Source: Sorghum bicolor (taxonomy: Eukaryota; Streptophyta; Magnoliopsida; Poales; Poaceae). Taken from it: DNA of 64,000 bases. The stretch is taken from the NCBI RefSeq assembly GCF_000003195.3, contig NC_012871.2:20838658-20902657 (forward strand). Reading direction: 5' to 3'. The position numbers were made by a program, and so were the translations under genes. Shown piece by piece: positions 31,884 through 42,937 of the stretch. How positions within the stretch are numbered: position 1 is the first letter of the stretch; every line of letters begins with the position of its first letter. The notes under the pieces were generated by a model. That model was not told the origin of the DNA. It saw only the letters and a program-made list of their open reading frames with translations, and ran no database searches.

Positions 31884-32126
31884 GGCCTTGTTTAGTTTCG
31901 AAAAAATTTTGGATTTCGCTATTGTAGCACTTTCGTTTTTACTTGACAAATATTGTCCAATCATGAACTAACTAAGATCAAAAGATTCGTCTCATGATTT
32001 ACAGACAAACTGTGTAATTAGTTTTTGTTTTCGTCTATATTTAATGTTTCATGTATGTGCCGCAAGATTCGATATGACGGAGAATCTTGAAAACTTTTTG
32101 GATTTCGGAGTGAATTAAACAAAGCC
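31884..32126 (+). mobile_element. Tourist-like MITE (243 bp)
   Basis: GGCCTTGTTTAGTTTCG and GTGAATTAAACAAAGCC are its ends, with the family interior in plus orientation. The flanking triplets (TCA, TAT) do not match, so the edges may have been altered. A degraded piece of another copy follows at 32,127-32,185. Confidence 0.85.
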
Positions 32127-32190
32127 TATATTTAATGTTTCATGTATTTACTGTAAAATTTGATGTGATGGAGAATTTTATAAACTTTAA

Positions 32191-32432
32191 GGCCTTGTTT
32201 AGTTTCAAAAATATTTACAAAATTTTTCAAATTTCGCATCACATCTAATCTTACGATACATATATGAAGCATTAAATATAAATAAAAGAAATAACTAATT
32301 GCATAGTTTTAACTATAATTTACGAGATGAATCTTTTGAGTTTAATTACTCCATAATTAGACAATTTTTATTAAATATAAATGAAAATATTACCATATAC
32401 ATTTTTAAAAAAAGTTGGAACTAAACAAGACC
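32191..32432 (-). mobile_element. Tourist-like MITE (242 bp)
   Basis: GGCCTTGTTTAGTTTC and GGAACTAAACAAGACC are its ends, with the family interior in reverse orientation. The left flank is TAA; the right flank does not match. Confidence 0.83.
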
Positions 32433-32870
32433 AGTTGTCAGCTACAGGGTCGCCGGTACTGGCGCTGGCAGACTGGCAGGTGAGCCACCCTAGCGGCGAC
32501 TCGGGAGTGGGCGAGCAGTAACGGTGGGGACCAGAGCCAACAGCTGGGAAAAGGAAAGCATGAGGAGATGAAGGGGGGAAGAATAGTGCGGTGCAGCCAT
32601 AATATAACATTTTTTAAGATACATGCAACATTTATATTTTTAAATAAAATTATAAAAAACTAAATTTAAAGATCTTTCTAATGATACTAATTATATACCA
32701 TAACTATTAATATTTTTTATATATGTAATTAAAGTTATTTCTTGGAAAGGGTAAACGACATTTATTTAGGGACAGAGACAGTACAAATGAAAATGCTACC
32801 GTGTCGGAATAAAAAAAGCTAAATCTAAACAAGGTCTGTTCAATAAAATATAGTTAGAATGCCAAAAATA

Positions 32871-33083
32871 TACTCATCCGTCCATAAATAAATACACATC
32901 TGGTTTTATGAGAAGTCAAACCTTAAAATTTTGACTAAATATATATAAAAATATACTAATAATATTAATCATATGTAATATGTATCATTAAATTGAGTAT
33001 GAAATATATTTTTATAATATATTTATTTGCATATACAAATTTTAATATTATTTGATATATTTATAGTCAACTTAAAATTAGAG
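32871..33083. repeat. Stowaway-like MITE, right end missing
   Basis: It starts TACTCATCCGTCCATAAATA and continues with the AT-rich interior typical of Stowaway elements. No matching right terminal repeat is found. Confidence 0.55.
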
Positions 33084-33254
33084 TCCAAATGAAATTAGGA
33101 AAAAAAGGATTTAAGTATTAATAAAGTTTAAGTAACAATAATAGTTTTAATTTTCGGTAATTTACAAACTATTAAAAACATAATCTGGAAAAAAATTAAA
33201 GTCCAGATGAATTTAGGAAAAAAATATTTAAGTATTAATAAAGTTTAAGTAACA
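33082..33254. repeat. Pair of 54-bp direct repeats
   Basis: Copies at about 33,082-33,135 and 33,201-33,254 share AAGTATTAATAAAGTTTAAG and flanks with few changes. The DNA is AT-rich and non-coding. Confidence 0.75.
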
Positions 33255-34915
33255 TGAGCTGGGAAAAAATAAAGTTAAAAGTGAATTGAGAAAAAAATAA
33301 AACATACAACTGCTGTGAATTTTTTGTAGTCCGTGAATGTTTTTTTATGGCCAAAAAGGCAACTCAAAAAATGGTTGCACATCAAGGTTGATTAAATACT
33401 GCTCCATTCTCCTCGCACCGCAGCATTCGGAGCATGCGCAGCTTTTGCAGAAAAGCCCTTTGGCTTTTATATAATCAACTCGCAGTCCAATATATTGGCT
33501 CACCGCTTTGCAAATCACCCCCTGAAACCACTGCCGACCCTGCCGCAGCCCTCTCTTTCCTCTCTCCCTCGGTAGTCCCTCCTTATCGCCACCGCCGCCG
33601 CCTCCATGCCTCTCCCCTCCCTGCCCTCTCCTCCCCGCGTCGCCTCCATGCCGGCACGAGCAGAGGAGTTAAATCGAAGAGGAGGCATCCATAGATTATT
33701 CATGTGGAGGACCGGAGAAGGGGTTCCTGGTCCCAAAGACCTCTGCGCACTCTTCGGATTTGGGCGCCCACAAACAAATCTGACCTCAACAGCCGTCGAT
33801 CTGGTCGGTCTTCAGAAGCCCGTGGTGCGCGCGCGGCGAGCTCCGGCAAGCAGGTGAGTGGGGGCTGAGCTCAAGCCTTGCTTCTATCTCACATTACTTT
33901 TCCCCCTTCTCTCTTTCCACCTACGTAGCTAGGAGCTCGGGAGGCAGCTTTGCCACCGTCGCCGGGCTCTAGCGCGATGGCGGCCTACGGAAGACTAGCC
34001 TCCGATGGACACATGGTATGGCAACAACGAGATGTCAGCAAGGTGGCGACCCCGGCTCCTTGCAGTGGTGGCAAGCGATGATTCTTGTGGCCAGCGAGAT
34101 CTCAACAGTGAAAGTGGCCCTGGCTTTGCCTCCACATCGATCTGTGATTGGTAGCAGCATCTTCACTGTCCTAGCCACCATTCCTTGCTGCAGCCATGGA
34201 GAAGTATCAGTTCCGGATCCTGGCGATACACAAGGATCTCACCATATCTTGGAGTTACAGCAGCGGTGGTAACATTTAGATCCTGCTTTTTTCTCTCTCG
34301 TGTCCTCTCGCACCATCCGTCTCCTACTCTGCTATGTCATGCATGATTTTTAATCTTAGATCTATGGATTCCTTTAGTTCACCGTTCCATTGCACTGTTC
34401 ATTCCCTAAAATATACTGGTGAATAGATTATCTATTGAATTTTTATTCCTTCAGGCACAATGTGTATGCAGTAACATAGTTAAAGTATGCTAGCGGAATG
34501 TGTTTAAATAGTGAGTTGATGTTTTTTTTATGATAGGGGGTCCCATGATAAGGTGAAATCATTTGGATAATTATTTGGTTCTTTTTTGCATCATTTACTA
34601 AACACATTGGTCATCCTTGAGAAGAAGAATGTGCCGAAGAAGTTCTAGGTAAACAAAAGTAATTATTTATTAAATGGAGAATGCATTCGCATAGCGGTAT
34701 TATTCTGAATCATTCATGCATTGCCAACAAAGAAGAAGTTAGAGGCATTATTTCTAGCCTGGGAGATTTTTACTACCACCTAGAATACATAGTTGCTTTT
34801 CCTTTACATGGGCATATTTGTGGACTGTGATAACAAGCGAGAAAATGGAGGGTATGTGTTTTTTAAGTCATTGTAGGTCAAGGTTAGTGCAGTGCATGAT
34901 AACAGTTAGCATGAA
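33255..34915. other. Unrecognised region; possible promoter and leader exon at 33,470-33,852
   Basis: The TTTATATAATC at about 33,467 followed by GC- and CT-rich DNA and a good donor (CAAGCAG then GTGAGTG at 33,853) could be a promoter and first exon. I cannot find a coding continuation. The locus is split at 34,915 by the Tat insertion and resumes at 51,074. The frames at 33,434-33,857 and 34,018-34,272 look like composition effects. Confidence 0.35.
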
Positions 34916-35958
34916 TGTCGAGGGTATCAGTAAGGGGTACCCTCACCAATGCACGTAATGAGATTACCCGTACGCAGGTCGAGGCCCTCAACTCGACGCT
35001 CTGGTCAGACATACATACGTCAATGACCGTAGCCTCGAAGACAAAAAAGGCGTCGAGCGAATCGATCAGGGCTCGAGCGCGAGCTACCGTCGAATACGGA
35101 AACGGGCTCGCGCGAACCAGAAGGCGTCGAGCGCAAGGACGCCGCCCGCCGCCTGACGCGCGCACGGGAACCAGGGCATTTAATGCGCCTGACGCGTTCT
35201 CACCTAACACGCCAGTCACGGGAAGCGTGATAGGGAACAGGCACCCGTCCCATCATCCCTTTTGCAGCCTTCCCCGCCAAACGACTCAGAACGTGCCAGG
35301 ACGCGGGAAGCAGGGATGGAACATCTAAACAGAACCCCCTCGAGACATCTAAGGTCAACGCTTGGGACGACAAGGCGCTACGCGGCGTCCCACCCTCGAC
35401 CAGATATGTTCCCTTCCAGGAAAAGGGTTGGGCGTCGACTGACAGCACCGCAACCACTCCGCCGGATCTGCCGCTATACCGTACAGGCGTGCGACCGGTG
35501 AACCAGCCCAAGACGGCGCGCATAGCAGGATACAGGGGCACGCGTAATCATCACTAGGCTACCAAGACGGGACGGCTCGAGACCACGCCGGTACGGAGGC
35601 CTCGAGTAGGTCAGCGCGCCATGCTCCTATCGACCCCTACTCTGACATCTATACATGTACCCTAGGTCTCTCCTTGGAGCTATAAAAGGGGAGACCGGGG
35701 AATAGACATAGACACAACACTACATCCATACGCAGTAGAACTCCCATACTCCACCTCACTCTATACCACGCTTGTATTCGCCCCTGTACAAGCACTTAGG
35801 TGCAAGATAATACAAATTTCCCTCCCCCGCTGGACGTAGGGCCTTCTCTTGCCCGAACCAGGATAAATCTTTGTGTCTTCTTGCATCAGCATCTGGGAAA
35901 GGGAGCACGCATACAAATTTACTCGTTGGTGTGACCCCCCGTGGGGAAAACACCGACA
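34916..35958 (+). repeat. 5-prime LTR of Tat element 2 (1043 bp)
   Basis: It starts TGTCGAGGGTATCAG and ends AAACACCGACA. TATAAAAGG lies at 35,681-35,689, followed by a leader. Frames across the LTR are not genes; they occur in both LTR copies. Confidence 0.96.
35681..35689 (+). promoter_or_regulatory. TATA box of the Tat element 2 LTR
   Basis: TATAAAAGG is in the 5-prime LTR; the same box is at 50,792-50,800 in the 3-prime LTR. It would drive genomic RNA. Confidence 0.7.
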
Positions 35959-35960
35959 GT

Positions 35961-35978
35961 TGGCGCGCCAGGTAGGGG
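35961..35978 (+). other. Primer binding site of Tat element 2
   Basis: TGGCGCGCCAGGTAGGGG lies two bases after the LTR. It is identical to the primer site of the element at 1-4911. Confidence 0.85.
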
Positions 35979-36016
35979 TCCTGCGTGTTTTTCATCGATT
36001 TCCCACTCCTTTCCAG

Positions 36017-39000
36017 ATGGCCACTCCCGCTTCGCCGATTCCGCGCTCCACCGTGATTTGGTTTGGGAGCCTTGAGTTCATGTCGACTGGCTCCAGCTAT
36101 GACATGATCTTGCTCTTGATCAAAGGACCGGGAGGAGCCCGCGTTGCGCCAGTGCGAATGAGGGCCCCGAGACGCCCTCGACACCACGCCTCCCCGTCCA
36201 AGAAGAGGCGTGGGCAGCATCATCGTCACCCCTCTGCCTCGTCACGACCGGCAGTTCGTGCTAGGCAAGAGGTGGCACAGGAGCCGGCCACGCCGCGTAC
36301 CGGAACCGTGGGCATGCCGGCCCAACATCATACGACGGCAAGAGGTGACGCGCCCCGAGCGCTCTCCCCCACCGCTAGGTTGCTTCCACATGGGCTGTTC
36401 ACCCCAAGAAGGGCATTGCCATTCGGCTTGGACAACGCCGCGACGTCGCTCGCCAGGGCGATATGCCCAAACGCCCGGACGTACGTGGAAAGACCAATGG
36501 TCCTCCCACATGACTCCAAAGCACGGCCGCCGACGTCCGAGCTGCCGGACCTCTCCCAGGTACGAGGCCTCCGCCGCCTAGGCCCTGGACGATACACGAT
36601 CACCTCGCTCAGGCAACGGCTATTGGAGGAAGGACGTGGATGTTACTACGCCGCCGAGCCGGACTCCGACTCCGAGACCGATAGCTATGACCCTACAAGG
36701 GAATGCTATCACATCGACGGGGCGGTAGAAACTACCGACGAGACGCAGGATGTGGCTGCCGGCGGTCGAGCCCCTGTAGCAAGAGATGATCCCAGGACAC
36801 CTGGGAACGACGGACAGGTCGACCCGCTTCCACTGGAAGACAGGGCCGCGCAACTCGCGCAGTTACGAGAGCTCAAGACCAAGCTTGATGAGGACCGTGA
36901 GCGCCTCGTCCTGCTCAAGCAAATCCTCGAGCAAGACTTGCCCTACCCGCCTGGTGGAAGTATCCGCAGACGCGCTCGAGAGGTACACCAACAAATTGTC
37001 GGAGACGCAGAGCCAGAGCAGCCTGTCAGCCGTTTCCCTCGAGCAGGCCAGAATGTAGTGGCGGCAACGATGCTGCTGCGCAACATGCCAGAGCCATCGA
37101 ACTCCCAAGCTCGACGTATTCGAGACGAGGTACAGACTCTGCTCCAGGTGGCGGCGGTTCAACAAGCCGAAAGCTCGGCTTCTCGACGACGAGGAGCTAC
37201 CACTGAAAAGCATGACGAGCCGGCCCAAAATGAAAAAGAGGTGTCGGTCCACCAGCAGCCACCTCCCCGAGCAAAAAAGACCACGCTCGTCCTCCCCGTC
37301 GACGACCAGCGTCGGCACGACGCACGACGCGACGTTGAAGAAAATCGACGCCGTCGGCATGGGGACGCGGAAGAGCGCGGTTACAGCGCACATCATGGCG
37401 GGAGGTACGTCAGCGACGAGGACCGAATGGCCCCCGAGCCACCAGGCCCACGGGTGTTCAGCAGGGCAATCCGCAGCACACCACTGCCCAGTCCGTTCCG
37501 ACCCCCAACCAGCATCGCAAAATACAATGGTAAAACCAAACCAGAACTATGGCTGGCAGATTTCAGGTTAGCTTGTCACCTAGGAGGTGCTCGAGGAGAC
37601 GATCGAGCCATCATCAGACAACTACCACTTTTTCTCTCTGATACCGCCCGACGGTGGCTCGAGAAACTTCCACCTAATCAGATCCACGACTGGGTCGATT
37701 TAGTTAGAGTCTTCGAGGGTAATTCCAAAGGGACCTACATATGGCCCGAGAACTCGTGGGACCTTAGCAAGTGCAAACAAAAGTCAGGAGAAACTCTTCG
37801 AGAGTATGCTCGACGCTTCTCGAAGCAGCGCACTGAGCTACCACATATCCCTGACCACGATGTCATCCTGGCATTTGTCTCTGGTACCACCAGTCGAGAC
37901 CTGGTACGAGAATTGGGCCGGAATCGCCCTCAAACCGTCGATGAGCTAATGGACATAGTGGCAAACTACGCAGCAGGGGAGGAAGCGGTCGACGCTTTCT
38001 TCAGTTGTGAAGGAAGGAAAGGCAAGCAGCCCGCCGATGAAGATGGGACCCCCAGTCGAGGGCCCAAGAAAAACAAGAAGAAGCAGAAAGCGCGGCAGTT
38101 CAAGCATGAAGACCTCGACAACGATCTCGTCGCCGTCACGGAACGCAAGAGGCCTCGAGGCCCTCCAGATGGAGGCATTTTCGACAAGATGCTAGAGGAG
38201 CTATGCCCTTACCATAAGGGAGGCGCCAATCACAAGCTCAAGGACTGTCGTATGCTGAAAAAGCATTTCGACGGTCTGGGGTTCAAAAAGGATGCGCGTG
38301 ACGACCCAAAGAAGGAGAAGGGCGGCGACAAGGAGAGCAACCAGGACGACGATGGTTTCCCTGCCGTCCACGACTGCTACATGATCTATGGTGGGCCCTC
38401 GACGCAGTTGACTACAAGGCAGCACAAGAGGGAACGCCATGAGGTCTTCGCAGCGAGAATGGCGGTGCCCCAGTACCTCAGCTGGTCGAGCACGCCCATC
38501 ACCTTCGATCGAGAGGACCACCCGGACAAGGTAGTCGCCCCAGGCGTCTACCCACTCGTCGTCGACCCCATCATCGTCAACACCCAACTTTCGAAGGTGC
38601 TGATGGACGGCGGCAGCAGCCTCAACATCATCTACCTCGAGACCCTCGACCTCCTCGGTATCGACAGGGGACGGCTCCAACCAAGCGTCGGCGGTTTCCA
38701 TGGCGTCGTGCCAGGGAAAAAGGCGCTGCCAGTGGGTCGAATCGACTTACCGGTCTGCTTTGGCACGGCGGCCAACTTCAGGAAGGAGACCCTCACCTTT
38801 GAGGTGGTCGGGTTCCGGGGCACGTACCACGCCATCATCGGGCGCCCGGGCTACGCCAAGTTCATGGCTATACCCAACTACACCTACTTGAAACTGAAGA
38901 TGCCCGATCCCAAAGACGTCATCACCGTCAGCTCCTCTTTCGAGCACGCTTACAAGTGCGACGTTGAGTGCGTCGAGTACGGGGAGGCGGTCGAGAACTC

Positions 39001-39166
39001 CACCGAGCTTGTCGCAAAGCTCGAGGCCCTGGCCGCTGAGGCTCCAGAGCCCAAGCGCCACGCAGGCAGCTTCGAGCCAGCCGAAGGAACCAAGAAGATC
39101 CCGCTCGACCCTAACAGCTCCGACGGCAAGGTGCTGACGATCAGCGCCGACCTCGACCCCAAATAG
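36017..39166 (+). CDS. Tat element 2 Gag-protease polyprotein, 1049 aa
   Basis: I start at the ATG of MATPASPIPRS, 58 bp past the LTR; upstream extension only reads through the primer site. The N-terminal half is rich in Arg, Pro and Asp. The Gag core is at about 540-720 (IAKYNGKTKPELWLADFRLA). A C-x2-H-x5-H-x4-C knuckle-like motif is near 770. The protease has active-site wording MDGGSS near 875, then the flap region and IIGRPGYAKFMA. The frame is open throughout and stops at Leu-Asp-Pro-Lys-TAG; pol continues in the same frame at 39,167. The product would form the particle that packages element RNA. Confidence 0.9.
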   Translation: MATPASPIPRSTVIWFGSLEFMSTGSSYDMILLLIKGPGGARVAPVRMRAPRRPRHHASPSKKRRGQHHRHPSASSRPAVRARQEVAQEPATPRTGTVGMPAQHHTTARGDAPRALSPTARLLPHGLFTPRRALPFGLDNAATSLARAICPNARTYVERPMVLPHDSKARPPTSELPDLSQVRGLRRLGPGRYTITSLRQRLLEEGRGCYYAAEPDSDSETDSYDPTRECYHIDGAVETTDETQDVAAGGRAPVARDDPRTPGNDGQVDPLPLEDRAAQLAQLRELKTKLDEDRERLVLLKQILEQDLPYPPGGSIRRRAREVHQQIVGDAEPEQPVSRFPRAGQNVVAATMLLRNMPEPSNSQARRIRDEVQTLLQVAAVQQAESSASRRRGATTEKHDEPAQNEKEVSVHQQPPPRAKKTTLVLPVDDQRRHDARRDVEENRRRRHGDAEERGYSAHHGGRYVSDEDRMAPEPPGPRVFSRAIRSTPLPSPFRPPTSIAKYNGKTKPELWLADFRLACHLGGARGDDRAIIRQLPLFLSDTARRWLEKLPPNQIHDWVDLVRVFEGNSKGTYIWPENSWDLSKCKQKSGETLREYARRFSKQRTELPHIPDHDVILAFVSGTTSRDLVRELGRNRPQTVDELMDIVANYAAGEEAVDAFFSCEGRKGKQPADEDGTPSRGPKKNKKKQKARQFKHEDLDNDLVAVTERKRPRGPPDGGIFDKMLEELCPYHKGGANHKLKDCRMLKKHFDGLGFKKDARDDPKKEKGGDKESNQDDDGFPAVHDCYMIYGGPSTQLTTRQHKRERHEVFAARMAVPQYLSWSSTPITFDREDHPDKVVAPGVYPLVVDPIIVNTQLSKVLMDGGSSLNIIYLETLDLLGIDRGRLQPSVGGFHGVVPGKKALPVGRIDLPVCFGTAANFRKETLTFEVVGFRGTYHAIIGRPGYAKFMAIPNYTYLKLKMPDPKDVITVSSSFEHAYKCDVECVEYGEAVENSTELVAKLEALAAEAPEPKRHAGSFEPAEGTKKIPLDPNSSDGKVLTISADLDPK

Positions 39167-42100
39167 GAAGCTGTGCTCGTCGACTTTCTCCGTGCGAACA
39201 CTGATATGTTTGCATGGAGTCCCTCGGACATGCCAGGCATACCGAGGGAAGTCGCCGAGCACTCCTTGGAAATTCGAGCCGGTTCCAAGCCAGTGAAGCA
39301 ACGGTTGCGCCGATTCGACGAGGAGAAGCGCAAGATCATTGGCGAGGAGGTCCACAAGCTTTTGACGGCCGGATTCATCAAGGAGGTTCACCATCCCGAC
39401 TGGTTAGCAAACCCTGTACTAGTTAAGAAAAAGAATGGGAAAATGAGGATGTGTGTCGATTATACGAGTTTAAATAAAGCATGTCTGAAAGTTCCCTTTC
39501 CATTACCACGTATTGATCAAATTGTTGATTCTACTGCGGGATGTGAAACCCTTTCTTTCCTTGATGCATATTCTGGTTACCATGAAATAAAAATGAAAGA
39601 GTCCGACCAGCTCGCGATCTCTTTCATCACACCTTTTGGGATGTATTGCTATGTAACCATGCCATTCGGGCTCCGAAACGCGGGAGCCACGTACCAACGC
39701 TGCATGCTCCACGTGTTTGGCAAGCACATAGGGTCGACAGTCGAGGCCTATGTCGACGACATCGTCGTCAAATCAAAGCGGCAAGGAGACCTGATCCAGG
39801 ATCTCGAGATCGCTTTCAGCTGCTTACACGCCAACCAGATCAAGCTCAATCCCGAGAAATGCGTTTTCGGCGTGCCTCGAGGCATGCTCCTAGGTTACAT
39901 TGTTTCCCAGCGTGGCATCGAGGCCAACCCTGAGAAAGTCTCGTCCATCACAAGAATGGGGCCGATCCGAGACATCAAGGGTGTGCAGAGAGTCACGGGA
40001 TGCCTAGCGGCGCTGAGCCGTTTCATCTCAAGGTTAGGAGAAAAGGCGTTACCATTGTATCGGCTCCTGAAGAAAGTCGAGCGTTTCTCTTGGACTCCCG
40101 AGGCTGAGGAAGCCCTCAAAAACTTGAAGAAAACACTGACTTCAGCACCAGTCCTGGTCCCGCCTCAACCTGGGGAACCACTGCTCCTTTACGTTGCCTC
40201 AACGACTCGGTCGTCAGTGCAGCTGTGGTTGTCGAGAGGCAGGAGGAGGGGCATGCATTGCCAGTCCAGAGACCAGTCTATTTCATCAGCGAGGTGCTCT
40301 CGGAGACCAAGACGCGTTACCCTCAAATCCAGAAGCTAATATACGCCGTAATCCTCGCCCGACGCAAGCTGCAACACTATTTCCTCGGCCACCCCATCAC
40401 GGTGGTCTCATCCTTCCCCTTGGGCGAGATAATCCAAAATAGGGAGGCCACGGGAAGAATAGCCAAATGGTCGGTCGAGCTCATGAGTGAGACTCTCACT
40501 TATGCGCCTCGCAAGGCCATCAAATCGCAAGCCCTGGTGGTTTTCATCGCGGAATGGACAGACTCCTAGCTTCCCCCGACTCAGGTCCAGTCGGAGCTGT
40601 GGACGGTGTATTTTGACGGGTCACTCATGAAGACGGGAGCCGGGGCCGGTCTGCTGTTCATCTCGCCCTTAGGCGTTCATATGAGGTACGCCATCAGGAT
40701 TCACTTTGCTGCATCCAACAATGTCACAGAGTACGAGGCCCTCGTCAACGGTCTCAAGATCGCCATCGAGCTAGGAGTCCGACGCCTTGACGACTGAGGC
40801 GACTCCCAGCTCGTCATCGACCAAGTGATGAAGGCCTCAAACTGCCACGACCCGAAAATGGAGGCTTACTGCAAGGAAGTACGTCGACTCGAGGACAAAT
40901 TCCATGGCCTTGAGCTCGTCCACGTCGCCCGACGCTACAACGAGGCAGCCGACGAACTCACCAAGATCGCGTCGACCCGAGGCACGGTACCACCTGACGC
41001 GTTCTCAAGAGATCTTCACGAGCCATCCGTCGACTTGGGCTCGGGGGCTGGCGTCGATGCCGCTCCTGCCTAGCAAACCGACACCGTCGATGCATTATTG
41101 ATGGCAGCTGAGGTGATGGAGGTAGAACAGTGGCCCGGCCGACCATTCGACTGGCGCACACCGTTCCTCGACTGCCTAATCCGCTGCGAGCTGCCAGAAG
41201 ATCGATCTGAGGCCCGCCGTATCGCTCGACGGGCCAAGTCATATGTGATCTATGGCGAGGACAACGAGCTATATCGACGAAGACCGACGGGGATCTTGCA
41301 GCGTTGCATCACCGTGGAAGAAGGCTGGAAGCTCCTCGAGGATCTGCACTCGGGGGCTTGTGGCCACCATGCTGCTCCACGGACCCTCGTAGGGAACGCC
41401 TTCCGACAAGGCTTCTACCGGCCAACGGCCGTAGCTGATGCCATCGAGCTCGTACGCTCATGCCACGGGTGCCAGTTCTACGCCAAACAGACGCATCTGC
41501 CCGCCCACGCTCTTCAGATGATCCCCATCACATGGCCGTTCGCAGTATGGGGGCTCGACTTAGTAGGGCCTCTGCAAAAAGCAAAAGGGGGGTACACCCA
41601 CTTACTGGTAGCTATCGACAAGTTCTCCAAATGGATCGAGGCTCGACCCATCACCAACATTCGCTCCGAGCAGGCCGTCCTTTTGTTCACCGACATCATC
41701 CACCGGTTTGGGATCCCCAACGTCATCATCACTGACAACGGCACTCAGTTCACTGGCAAGAAGTTTTTAGACTTCTGCGATCAGCATCACATCCGTGTGA
41801 ACTGGTCTGCAGTGGCCCACCCTCGAACTAACGGCCAGGTCGAGCGTGCCAACGACATGATTTTGTAGGGACTCAAGCCAAGGATCTACAATCGCTTGAA
41901 GAAATTCGGCAAGAAGTGGGTCGAGGAGCTTTCCTCGGTCCTATGGAGCCTAAGGACGACGCCAAGCAGGGCCACAAAATACACCCCATTCTTCATGGTC
42001 TACGGCTCTGAGGCTGTTCTCCCGACAGACCTCGAGTATGGGTCCCCTCGACTCAAAGCGTACAACGAACAATCAAATAAAGAATCTCAAGAAAACACGG

Positions 42101-42393
42101 TCGACCAACTCAAAGAAGCTCGAGACATGGCCCTCATCAACTCTGCTAGATACCAGCAGAAGCTTCGACGCTACCACGACAAGCACGTGCGCAGGAGGGA
42201 CTTGAACGTGGGAGACCTTGTTCTACGACGGCGACAAAGCAACCAAGGACGCCACAAGCTGACCCCACCATGGGAGGGCCCATACGTGGTGGCCGAGGTC
42301 TTGAAGCCAGGGACATACAAGCTCACAGACGAAAAGGGGGCAATCTTCACCAACGCATGGAACATCGAACAGCTACGTCGATTCTACCCCTAG
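39167..42393 (+). pseudogene. Tat element 2 pol: reverse transcriptase, two RNase H domains, integrase (broken)
   Basis: Reverse transcriptase runs from FAWSPSDMPGIPR through MCVDYTSLN and STAGCETLSFLD to the YVDD box near 39,750. A frameshift at about 40,200-40,225 (probably a small deletion) interrupts the first RNase H. That domain then continues with [19 protein letters not shown] second, archaeal-like RNase H follows (YFDGSLMKTG, NNVTEYEAL, GDSQLVID). Integrase has a His/Cys zinc part (CHGC near 41,463) and the catalytic Asp, Asp, Glu (GLDLVG, ITDNGTQF, NGQVERAN). The C-terminus carries WEGPYVV. In-frame stops at 40,567 (TAG), 40,795 (TGA), 41,071 (TAG) and 41,866 (TAG) each fit one C-to-T change in CAG or CGA. 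Apart from the frameshift, one frame runs to the TAG at 42,391. Confidence 0.92.
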
Positions 42394-42937
42394 AATTTCA
42401 AAGCTTTAAGTTCCTACGTACGCTTTGTACCAAGGCCTTGTAAATGAATGTACGAATAAATGAAGTCTTTCCCTCAAGCAATTTACTTTTCCACAAGTCT
42501 CAACGATAGAAGGGAGTACCGACTACGACCCATCATAGTCGACACTCCCTCGGGGGCTAGCAAGGGGGGTGACCCACCCCCAAAGTATCGGAAAAAATCT
42601 AGTAATCCTTTCATTCCTATCGGTGATCTCACACGGTTGAGTAGTAAAGGTACCTCGAGCCCTTTAAGGGCCGAGGAACGACGAGCCTGAGAACTCCTAC
42701 GCCCCCGGGCTATGGAAACTCTACTCGCCTTCTCACCCTTGAGGAAATTGAGACCGCCTCGAACAAAAGACCAAGTGAGAAAAAACAAACATAGGCACAG
42801 AAAGGAATAAAAAGAAGCCTCGAAAGAAAAGGCAGACAAATATATAACAACCACTTAAAGACACTATATCACTTAAAAACAGGATTAACAGAGTACTATA
42901 CAAGGGGCCCCAGGCACCCTGAGCAGGCTCGCAGGCC
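42394..42937 (+). other. Spacer between pol and the antisense gene
   Basis: It contains AATAAA-type text (near 42,455) and the phrase CCCTCGGGGGCTAG, typical of Tat 3-prime regions. No gene is seen. Confidence 0.5.

Noticed and set aside
34915..35541. Open frames on both strands at the start of the Tat element
   Set aside because: They lie in the LTR and recur in the other LTR at 49,930-50,612; this is repeat DNA, not genes.
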